DNA from: Proteobacteria bacterium UBA5122 | Lineage (GTDB): Bacteria; Pseudomonadota; Gammaproteobacteria; Tenderiales; Tenderiaceae | Length of the DNA stretch: 5,244 nucleotides | Direction of reading: 5' to 3' | NCBI GenBank assembly: GCA_002415485.1 | Contig: DHYU01000057.1 | Coordinates: 1 to 5,244 of the forward strand | Shown: positions 1 to 5,244 of the stretch, one piece after another | Position numbering within the stretch: the first letter of the stretch is position 1 | How the letters are laid out: every line of letters begins with the position of its first letter | The notes under the pieces: model-generated | What the model saw: the letters and a program-made list of their open reading frames with translations, nothing else | What the model was told of the DNA's origin: nothing | Databases searched by the model: none | Program-made: the position numbers and the translations under genes

Positions 1-60
1 GGGGGGGCCCGGGGTGGGGGGGGGGGGGGGGGGGGGGGCCCCCCCCCCGCCCCCCCCGCC
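1..60. other. Homopolymeric G/C end, probable sequencing or assembly artefact
   Basis: The first 60 or so bases are almost only G and C in long runs: a G run of over 20 bases at 16-38, then C runs of 10 and 8 bases at 39-48 and 50-57. The composition changes abruptly to ordinary coding sequence near position 60. The minus-strand frame stays open through it, but only as poly-Gly and poly-Pro codons, which do not fit a membrane protein of this family. I read it as a low-quality contig end, for example poly-G read tails, rather than biology. Nothing before about position 60 should be trusted for translation. Confidence 0.75.
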
Positions 61-554
61 TCGCCAGCCTGACGACACACCTGCTGCACCTGCGGCACAT
101 ACTCCATCACCAGCGCCACCCGTACTGCCAATCGCTGCCGTGACAAGCCCACAAACTGCAACGGCCAAGCCAGACTATATATGGCCGCCACCAACTGCTG
201 ACGCGGCGTCACCGACAACAAGGCATGCACCGCAAGCACCATCATCACCAACACCGAGACGCGATAACAGGCCGTCACCAATACCTCGATGGAGGCAGGA
301 CCTGGCGTCAGCCACAGATACACCACAAAGATGGACAAGAAGAACCAACGCATGCGCCACAACATCGGTCCGGCACCTTGCAGCGTTTTCAATCCCAAGA
401 CCACATACGACAGGGCGATCAGACCGCTAATCAACCAAAAATGCAGCGGCTCGCCCAACGCCAGAAATACTGCCAGCACCAAAAAAGAAGCCACCCTGAT
501 CACAGGGTGGCTTGATTCAATCATGGACTGGAAATGGCTCAACAATCGATACAT
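1..554 (-). CDS. EcfT/CbiQ-like transmembrane protein, partial (3' end missing)
   Basis: This polytopic inner-membrane protein resembles the transmembrane (T) component of energy-coupling-factor transporters, the subunit that links ATPases to substrate-binding S components. About 166 residues are readable before the artefactual end. In order they show a His-Pro pair (residues 16-17) leading into hydrophobic helix 1 (about 21-34), helix 2 (about 39-54), a basic aromatic segment RMRWFF (67-72) entering helix 3 (to about 82), LTPG (82-85), helix 4 (about 91-113), then a pattern typical of the family: TP (116-117), PL (131-132), GL (136-137), an Arg/Ala/Leu-rich helix and VP (153-154). The cytoplasmic coupling helices with their Ala-Arg-Gly motifs would lie beyond the readable sequence. 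The ATG at 554 overlaps the fimV stop as TAATG, which favours translational coupling. An in-frame ATG at 524 is the alternative, and neither has a strong Shine-Dalgarno sequence. A terminator hairpin lies within codons 14-25. The family call is from recalled motif patterns, and no ATPase or S-component gene is in the window, so substrate and function are unknown. Confidence 0.7.
   Translation of the reverse strand, partial: MYRLLSHFQSMIESSHPVIRVASFLVLAVFLALGEPLHFWLISGLIALSYVVLGLKTLQGAGPMLWRMRWFFLSIFVVYLWLTPGPASIEVLVTACYRVSVLVMMVLAVHALLSVTPRQQLVAAIYSLAWPLQFVGLSRQRLAVRVALVMEYVPQVQQVCRQAGEAGGAGGGPPPPPPPPPRAP
481..513 (-). terminator. Rho-independent terminator after fimV, inside the next ORF
   Basis: Read on the minus strand, AAGCCACCCTG (513-503) and CAGGGTGGCTT (498-488) form a perfect 11-bp stem closing a TGAT loop, followed by C and six T (487-481). 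This is a textbook intrinsic terminator about 40 nt after the fimV stop. There is no T-run on the other side, so it acts only on minus-strand transcription. It lies inside codons 14-25 of the EcfT-like frame, where a ribosome reading that frame would be expected to prevent the hairpin from folding. Its structure is clear; its use in the cell is inferred. Confidence 0.8.
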
Positions 555-3500
555 TACCCGAGCTGTTGCATCAGCTGTTCAGCTTCCCGCTTCTGAGTAT
601 CATCACCTTCGCCGATGACCTCGTTCAGCATGGCGCGCGCACCTTCTTCATCACCCATATCGATATACGCCTTGGCCAGATCCAATTTACTGCCCACAGC
701 ATCATCGCTATTGGCAAACAGGCTTTCATCACCGGACAGCACTTCGGATAAGTCCGGCCCTTGAGCAGGCTCATCCAAAGACAGCGCATCCAGGTTCATC
801 ATATCGTCCGATGCCAATGATGATTCAAACTCTTTCATTTGTGCCTCGAAATCATCCAGGTCACTCAGATCGAATTCACCAGCATTCGCATTAACCGTCT
901 CGGCATCCAAATCCAGCGTGTTGGATAATGCCTCGTCACCTGGTGCCAACGAATCGCTGTCACCCAAGGCCTCAAGATCAGCAGCCAAATCATCATCTGT
1001 TTGCTGAGCCAGAACTTCGTTATCCAGACCGCCAAGCTCTGACAACTCATCAGACATGATGCCATCAATAGGCTCCTGCAACACATCGTCAGCCGATAAA
1101 TTTGCATCAGCATCAGCCACCGCAGCATTCTCGGCCTCTAGCCCACCCAGATCAAAGTCGGATAACTCGGTCGCTTCACGACCACTATCATCCATATTCG
1201 ATGCGAGGCCATCATCATTTAAATCTGCTAACGGATCCTCGCCCAAGGCATTTGCATCAGCTCGATCCAGATCAAACTCGCCTAGTTCTGCGCCCGAGTC
1301 AGCTGCGGCGTGAGGTTTCTTGTCCTTGGCAGACCCATCAAGCTCAGGGCTCTCAAGTTCGCCCAAATCAAGATTAGCGTCATCCAAAGAGGACATCGAA
1401 TCCAAATCACCCAGAGAGTCCAAATCCCCCAGAGAATCAAGATCCCCCAACGAATCGAGATCACCCAGGGAATCCAGATCGAGATCCAGATCCTTGGCCG
1501 CCGTTGCCAGCGCATCTGCCTCAGCCGCCGAATCAGCCGAAGTCAAACCGCCCAAATCTTCTTCCGAGATATCTAGGCTACTTGCGAGATCCTGGTCTGA
1601 GATCAGTTCATCCGCCTCTCCCATATCAGGCTCGGAGATATCTGCAGTAGCGGATTCGGATGCAAATTCGGCCTCTGCTACATCATTTTCCAATGATTCA
1701 GCATCGAAGTTATCCATCACTTCCTCGGTAGCGGCTGAACCGCCCTCTGAAAACAACGGATGCCCCGGACTCAGCTCACGCCCCATCGCCAATGCCTGTT
1801 GCCACACACCTTCCTCTTGACCACCGAGAGAGGCGTATAAGGCTTCCGCCTGATTCTCAAATGCGTCTGTATTCTTGGTGGCATAATAAATTTCGAGCAG
1901 TTTTAGCTTGAGTTCCTGGCGCTCGGGATCATGGCGAATCGCATCTTTCAACAGACCTTCCGCCTGCTCATAACGACGGTAAGCCAAATAAACATCCGCC
2001 TCTGCGATCGGATCAATTTCGCTCTCTTCGTGAATTACGCCCGTGTCGACACCATATCCCATGTCGGCGACAGGCTCAGCGGCCGCATCGCTTGCACTGT
2101 CGACATCCTTGGTAGCGGCTGCCGCCTCTTTAGCGACTGCCCCGGCTGCAACAGCTGCTGTTGCGGCGATAACCGCCTTCTTGGCGCTATCACCACCATC
2201 TGCAACAACCCGAGCGGCATCAAACCCCTCGTCTTCCAGGGCCTGTTGTTTTCGACGACGAATCATCGTCAACACCCCTGCCAGCAATAGCACAGGCACG
2301 CCCAGCACCAGCGCCAACAGTTTCGGATCCTGCAAAACGGTATCCATCAATGAAGGCTCTTCCAATAACTCGGGTTCAGCCACTGGTTTGGGAAGTGGTT
2401 TGGGCGCTGGTTTAGCCTCTGGTTGAGGCTCCACCTTGGGCTCTGATTGTACCTGAGCCGCTGCGACGGTTTCTGGCTCTGTCGCAACAACAGCGGGGTG
2501 TTCAGCGACAGTGGGTTGAGCAACCACCTCGCCTTTAGCCGCTTCCGCCTGCAATGCACCCAGATCATTATCTTTCAATGTCAGCAGTCGCTGCACAGAC
2601 TGTAGCTGACGCTCAAGCTCAACCACCCGTTCACGCAGTTCAGCATTTTCTTGTTTTGCAACCTCGGCGCTTTCAATGGCAATTGCCAATTGGGCATCTG
2701 AAGAGCCTCCAGCCCCCACCTGCGCCTGGGCACCGCTCGATATCTGCTCAGGACTCACCAACTGCAAGCGAGCCCCACTCTTCACAACAGGACGATCTGT
2801 TGGAATGGATTTCCCTGCAGACTGACCTGAAGGACGAACAATTTCGCCCTGGCGTTTTGCCAGCCAGTCCTGGTATTGACTATTGATTGTCGCAGAGGCA
2901 TCGGCCTTGGACATCGACTCGATCAGTGTCATCGAAGGTGCGTCCAGCACATATCCAGCCTTCAGGTTGTTGACGTTGCCGTCAATGAAGGCCTCTGGAT
3001 TCTCACGCAACAGCGCCATCATCATTTGTGGCGCGCTGACAGAAGGGTCCGGCCGCATATCACGGGCAATGCCCCACAAGGTGTCAGTCCGTTTAGTGGG
3101 ACCATAACTGCCTGCAGGGACATCCATCGTCCGCGAGGCTTTAGCTACTGCTGGTTTAGCCGGCGTTGAGGCTGCAGCCTGGCGTTCAATTTGAGTGGGT
3201 GCAGCCACTGGCGCCAATACGGGTGTGGCATCGGTCAGGTCATCCGCGAATACAGGCGGATCCAGCAACAGCGTGTACTCACGCAGCATCTGCCCGTTTT
3301 CCCAGCTGATCGACACAATAAAATCGATGAAGGGTTCGCGAATCGGATTCTTGGATGAAACTTTGATATACGGTGCAGACTTGCCATCGACCATCACCTC
3401 AAAGGTGAAGTCGCCCAACAAGGACGAACGCTCAATCCCCATGCGCTCGAAGGCTTCATTTGAGGCCATCGCCACACTTAACGATTCGAGTTCAGCCTCA

Positions 3501-3679
3501 TTCACTGAAACCAGACCGATCTTGGCATTAAGAGGTTGATTGAGCGCCGAATTAACGACGATTTCGCCAGTCCCTAGCGCAAACAGATTGGCCGACGGCA
3601 CGCTCAAACAGGCAGCAAGCGCCAAAGCCAGCTTGCGTTTCTTCATTCCCTTACGCAGTTTCCAATTTTTTTGTGTCAT
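554..3679 (-). CDS. fimV: FimV, polar pilus-assembly/LysM-like inner-membrane protein
   Basis: FimV proteins organise type IV pilus secretin assembly, twitching and polar cAMP signalling in pseudomonads; here the role is assigned by family. Residues are numbered from a TTG at 3694. A basic segment and hydrophobic signal peptide (about 17-39, likely cut after LFA) precede the FimV N-domain (about 40-150, with GEIVVNSALNQPLNA). A LysM-like peptidoglycan-binding segment follows at about 197-254 (DTLWGIA, NPEAFIDGNVNNLK). Then come a coiled coil (about 335-387), a Pro/Glu-rich linker (about 410-447), one transmembrane helix (about 458-478) capped by RRRK, an Ala-rich stretch (505-528), a TPR segment (about 560-645), a long Asp/Leu/Ser-rich acidic region (about 650-1000) with hexapeptide repeats, and the conserved C-terminal FimV TPR-like motif (about 1001-1046). 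I prefer the ATG at 3679. TTG 3694 lengthens it by five residues, and ATG 3646 gives a shorter signal peptide but has AAGGGA almost touching the ATG. No start has a good ribosome binding site. Size and domain order are normal for FimV, and the stop overlaps the next start. Confidence 0.95.
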   Translation of the reverse strand: MTQKNWKLRKGMKKRKLALALAACLSVPSANLFALGTGEIVVNSALNQPLNAKIGLVSVNEAELESLSVAMASNEAFERMGIERSSLLGDFTFEVMVDGKSAPYIKVSSKNPIREPFIDFIVSISWENGQMLREYTLLLDPPVFADDLTDATPVLAPVAAPTQIERQAAASTPAKPAVAKASRTMDVPAGSYGPTKRTDTLWGIARDMRPDPSVSAPQMMMALLRENPEAFIDGNVNNLKAGYVLDAPSMTLIESMSKADASATINSQYQDWLAKRQGEIVRPSGQSAGKSIPTDRPVVKSGARLQLVSPEQISSGAQAQVGAGGSSDAQLAIAIESAEVAKQENAELRERVVELERQLQSVQRLLTLKDNDLGALQAEAAKGEVVAQPTVAEHPAVVATEPETVAAAQVQSEPKVEPQPEAKPAPKPLPKPVAEPELLEEPSLMDTVLQDPKLLALVLGVPVLLLAGVLTMIRRRKQQALEDEGFDAARVVADGGDSAKKAVIAATAAVAAGAVAKEAAAATKDVDSASDAAAEPVADMGYGVDTGVIHEESEIDPIAEADVYLAYRRYEQAEGLLKDAIRHDPERQELKLKLLEIYYATKNTDAFENQAEALYASLGGQEEGVWQQALAMGRELSPGHPLFSEGGSAATEEVMDNFDAESLENDVAEAEFASESATADISEPDMGEADELISDQDLASSLDISEEDLGGLTSADSAAEADALATAAKDLDLDLDSLGDLDSLGDLDSLGDLDSLGDLDSMSSLDDANLDLGELESPELDGSAKDKKPHAAADSGAELGEFDLDRADANALGEDPLADLNDDGLASNMDDSGREATELSDFDLGGLEAENAAVADADANLSADDVLQEPIDGIMSDELSELGGLDNEVLAQQTDDDLAADLEALGDSDSLAPGDEALSNTLDLDAETVNANAGEFDLSDLDDFEAQMKEFESSLASDDMMNLDALSLDEPAQGPDLSEVLSGDESLFANSDDAVGSKLDLAKAYIDMGDEEGARAMLNEVIGEGDDTQKREAEQLMQQLG
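1397..1492 (-). repeat. 18-bp tandem repeats encoding Asp-Leu-Asp-Ser-Leu-Gly
   Basis: Four full 18-bp units (plus-strand boundaries 1403-1420, 1421-1438, 1439-1456, 1457-1474) with partial flanking units encode a DLDSLG array at about residues 735-766 of FimV, in its cytoplasmic acidic region. The units differ mainly at third codon positions (for example GAT/GAC and TCC/TCG/TCT variation) while the peptide stays identical. This suggests an older duplication kept at the protein level rather than very recent slippage. Such Asp/Leu-rich repeats are common in FimV, and the copy number may vary between strains. Confidence 0.9.
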
Positions 3680-3828
3680 GTCACGATTATCCAATCATCG
3701 CCACGCGGAGGTAGCGGCAATAGCTGCATTTTCGTGAGCCTTTCCTTGATCAAGTTCGCTGTCACCCAACGCCCCAACACGCCCTGGTAAACGACCGATC
3801 CGGCTTAAAACCCACATCCTACTTGGTT
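3680..3828 (-). promoter_or_regulatory. Spacer and probable fimV leader/promoter region
   Basis: About 150 nt separate the asd2/usg-like stop from the preferred fimV start, far more than the 9-nt and overlapping junctions elsewhere here, so a fimV promoter is plausible in this interval. I see no convincing -35/-10 pair. The start of the spacer is AT-rich (a TATAAA-like sequence at the asd2 stop), the middle has three closely spaced G-runs on the minus strand (plus 3765-3785), and a 10-bp palindrome CTTGATCAAG lies at 3745-3754. A weak stem (AAAACC/GGTTTT, 3807-3830) follows the asd2 stop, with a 12-nt loop and no T-tract. The promoter is inferred from spacing only. Confidence 0.25.
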
Positions 3829-4854
3829 TTATAAATAATCTTTTATCAGAATTTTACAGGTCTGGACACTATTTAGCGCAGAACCTTTGCGTAGATTATC
3901 GGCGACCAACCATAAATCTAAACCCTTGGGGTGCGAGATATCTTCACGCAAGCGCCCCACCATCACTTTATCGCTGCCAACTGCACAAGTCACCGGTGTT
4001 GGATAGGCCTCCTCACTGTCGACGTCAACCACCGTTACCCCGGGCGCCTGAGCCAACAGGCGAGCAGCGGCCTCAGCCGTTAGCTTATCGCGGGTTTCAA
4101 GGTGAACCGTCATCGCATGACCGTGAAATACCGGCACCCGTACTGTGGTTGGATTCACGCTCGGCGCCTGATCGCCCAACAGCCGACCAACTTCACGCAC
4201 GATCTTCATTTCCTCGCGGCTGTAACCGTTATTCTCCAGCGCGCCGATCATCGGCAACAGGTTGAACGCCAACTGTTTGGCAAAGACCTTGGCCTTGATG
4301 TCACGCATGTTGAACATCGCCGTCGCCTGCGCCGCCAGCTCCTCCACCCCGGCCTGACCACGACCAGAGGCCGACTGGTAGGTCGAGATATTGATCCGCG
4401 TCACCCCTGCGGCATCGTGCAACGGTTTGATCGCCGTCAGCAGCATATTCACACAACCATTCGGGTTGGCGATGATGCCGGATTCTTTGTAACCGGCAAC
4501 CGCCTCAGGATTCACATCGGCAATCACCAGTGGCACATCGTCATCCAGTCGAAAACAATCGCTGTCATCGATGACGACACAGCCCTGCCCGGCCGCCTTG
4601 GGCGCATATTCTTCCGCCAAGTCTGCACCGACGAAGAACAATGCCACCTGAACCTGACTGAAGTCGAATTTGGCCAGCGGTTGAATACGCAGGTGCTTGC
4701 CCTCGAATTCGACACGCCCGCCAGCCTGGGCTTCATCATCAACGACAAAGACCTGCCCTAAGGACAGGTCTTTATCTTCCGCCAGAATCTCCAGCGCGGC
4801 CTTGCCTTCGAGGCTGCTCGCACCGACCACTGCAATATTGATCTGATCTGACAT
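3829..4854 (-). CDS. Aspartate-semialdehyde dehydrogenase paralogue (Usg/Asd2-like)
   Basis: At 341 residues this has the full-length ASADH fold and lies directly after asd. An N-terminal Rossmann strand and loop (IAVVGASSLEG, residues 7-17) leads into the substrate-phosphate region (SDCFRLDDDVPLV, 98-110). Active-site Gln160 sits in TYQSASGRG, and Arg239 and His246 lie in RVPVFHGH, matching the Gln, Arg and His of true ASADHs. The catalytic loop, normally NPNC-x-T-x-Q, reads NPNGCVNM (130-137). The cysteine is one place late (Cys134) and Gly133 occupies its usual position. The Rossmann motif also lacks the second Gly of GATGxVG. The C-terminus (WLVADNLRKGSALN, 315-328) is family-typical. Overall it looks closer to the 340-residue ASADH class than E. 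coli Usg, but with Usg-like decay of the catalytic loop. It may be inactive, act on another acyl phosphate, or have a structural role. The ATG at 4854 is 9 nt after the asd stop, with a weak, distant GGAG inside the asd end, so coupling is likely. Family call firm, activity uncertain. Confidence 0.88.
   Translation of the reverse strand: MSDQINIAVVGASSLEGKAALEILAEDKDLSLGQVFVVDDEAQAGGRVEFEGKHLRIQPLAKFDFSQVQVALFFVGADLAEEYAPKAAGQGCVVIDDSDCFRLDDDVPLVIADVNPEAVAGYKESGIIANPNGCVNMLLTAIKPLHDAAGVTRINISTYQSASGRGQAGVEELAAQATAMFNMRDIKAKVFAKQLAFNLLPMIGALENNGYSREEMKIVREVGRLLGDQAPSVNPTTVRVPVFHGHAMTVHLETRDKLTAEAAARLLAQAPGVTVVDVDSEEAYPTPVTCAVGSDKVMVGRLREDISHPKGLDLWLVADNLRKGSALNSVQTCKILIKDYL
4747..4773 (-). repeat. 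Perfect inverted repeat (hairpin) inside the asd2/usg-like gene
   Basis: On the minus strand AAAGACCTG (4773-4765) pairs perfectly with CAGGTCTTT (4755-4747) around a 9-nt loop. The loop can extend the stem by TCC/GGG pairing, with one G-U pair, leaving a 3-nt TTA loop. It falls in codons 28-36 of the gene. It is followed by only a short T-run on either strand, so it is not a clear terminator. It could be an mRNA stability or pausing element, or chance. Confidence 0.55.
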
Positions 4855-4863
4855 AGGTCTTAT

Positions 4864-5244
4864 TTAACTCTCCTGCAGGATACGCAGCATACGACGCAGC
4901 GGCTCGGCCGCGCCCCACAACAATTGATCGCCAACGGTGAACGCCGACAGATATTGTGGCCCCATGTTCAGCTTACGCATACGACCGACCGGCACCGTCA
5001 GGGTTCCCGTCACCGCCGCCGGCGTCAGTTGTTCCATGGTGATCTGACGATCATTCGGCACCACCTTCACCCAGTCATTGTGGGTGGCGATGATTTCATG
5101 GATCTCATCCAGCGGCACGTCCTTGGTCATCTTGATGGTCAAGGCCTGGCTATGGCACCGCATCGCGCCAATGCGCACGCACAGACCATCGATCGGGATC
5201 TGCTTGTCGCTGCGACCCAGGATCTTGTTGGCCTCGACCTGCGC
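4864..5244 (-). CDS. asd: Aspartate-semialdehyde dehydrogenase, C-terminal part (5' end outside window)
   Basis: Asd reduces L-aspartyl-4-phosphate with NADPH to aspartate semialdehyde in the cytoplasm, the branch point to lysine/diaminopimelate, threonine and methionine. The frame is open from the window edge to TAA at 4864, giving the last 126 residues, about one third of the roughly 370-residue E. coli-type enzyme. The segment NKILGRSD and then VRIGAMRCHSQALTIK matches E. coli Asd almost word for word. It contains the catalytic Arg (5175-5173, E. coli Arg267) and His (5154-5152, His274). The stretches WVKVVPND, LTPAAVTGTLT, RKLNMGPQ and SAFTVGDQLLWGAAEPLRRML are equally typical. The catalytic Cys and the NADP-binding region lie upstream of the window. 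An internal GTG at 5178 could be mistaken for a start, but homology clearly continues beyond it. The gene is followed after 9 nt by its paralogue, suggesting one transcript. Confidence 0.97.
   Translation of the reverse strand, partial: AQVEANKILGRSDKQIPIDGLCVRIGAMRCHSQALTIKMTKDVPLDEIHEIIATHNDWVKVVPNDRQITMEQLTPAAVTGTLTVPVGRMRKLNMGPQYLSAFTVGDQLLWGAAEPLRRMLRILQES

Noticed and set aside
14..430. Plus-strand 138-residue frame beginning with poly-Gly and Pro-rich sequence
   Set aside because: It starts in the homopolymer artefact and is the opposite strand of the EcfT-like gene, which has a far better protein pattern.
1320..1820. Plus-strand Ser/Arg/Glu-rich frame resembling an SR-repeat protein
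   Set aside because: It is the antisense image of the FimV acidic repeat region, and its repeats simply mirror the DLDSLG units.
2930..3106. LysM-like segment of FimV taken as a murein hydrolase domain
   Set aside because: No catalytic domain accompanies it, and LysM-like segments are a normal part of FimV.
3686..3691. GATAAT as a -10 box for fimV
   Set aside because: It would place the transcript start at about the fimV start codon, and no -35 lies at proper spacing.
3745..3754. Palindrome CTTGATCAAG as a regulator operator (for example FNR-like)
   Set aside because: The half-sites touch without the spacer such operators need, and a single 10-bp palindrome is expected by chance often enough.
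3807..3830. Terminator after the asd2/usg-like gene
   Set aside because: The stem is only six mostly A-T pairs with a 12-nt loop and no T-tract follows.
4864..5178. A stand-alone 104-residue gene starting at GTG 5178
   Set aside because: The frame continues upstream to the window edge with clear Asd homology, so this is only an internal valine of asd.
1..5244. A new defence, mobile or CRISPR-like system
   Set aside because: No direct-repeat array, transposase, integrase, nuclease or toxin-like gene is visible on either strand; the genes are housekeeping and polar-assembly families.

Overview
The window looks like chromosomal DNA of a gammaproteobacterium. All four genes lie on the minus strand, so transcription runs from high to low coordinates. 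The order is asd (C-terminal part), a second asd/usg-like gene, fimV, and a membrane protein gene that runs off the low end. An E. coli-type aspartate-semialdehyde dehydrogenase next to a Usg-like paralogue and a large FimV is a neighbourhood known from Pseudomonas and relatives, where truA usually follows fimV. The species cannot be named from this sequence.

Region by region: 5244-4864 encodes the last 126 residues of Asd, with its catalytic Arg and His visible. After a 9-nt gap, 4854-3829 encodes a 341-residue ASADH-fold paralogue that keeps the active-site Gln, Arg and His but has a rearranged catalytic-cysteine loop (NPNGC instead of NPNC). It is therefore probably not an ordinary dehydrogenase. 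A spacer of about 150 nt holds the fimV leader. 3679-554 encodes FimV: signal peptide, FimV N-domain, LysM-like domain, coiled coil, one transmembrane helix, a TPR segment, a long acidic region with hexapeptide repeats, and the conserved C-terminal TPR-like motif. The fimV stop overlaps the start of the next frame as TAATG. That frame, 554 to the window edge, encodes a polytopic protein resembling the EcfT/CbiQ transmembrane component of ECF transporters.

The most interesting point is at the fimV/ecfT-like junction. A strong intrinsic terminator (481-513: 11-bp perfect stem, 4-nt loop, T-tract) sits about 40 nt after the fimV stop but inside codons 14-25 of the downstream gene. This suggests that translation across the junction could decide whether transcription continues. 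A second hairpin lies near the 5' end of the asd2/usg-like gene. The first 60 or so bases are homopolymeric G/C and are probably a sequencing or assembly artefact at a contig end.

Functionally, asd belongs to the aspartate pathway (lysine/DAP, threonine, methionine), and FimV is a polar organiser of type IV pili and twitching. They share a neighbourhood rather than an obvious pathway. I found no CRISPR array, tRNA, rRNA, transposon or defence system. The window is mostly ordinary core genome with a few unusual details.
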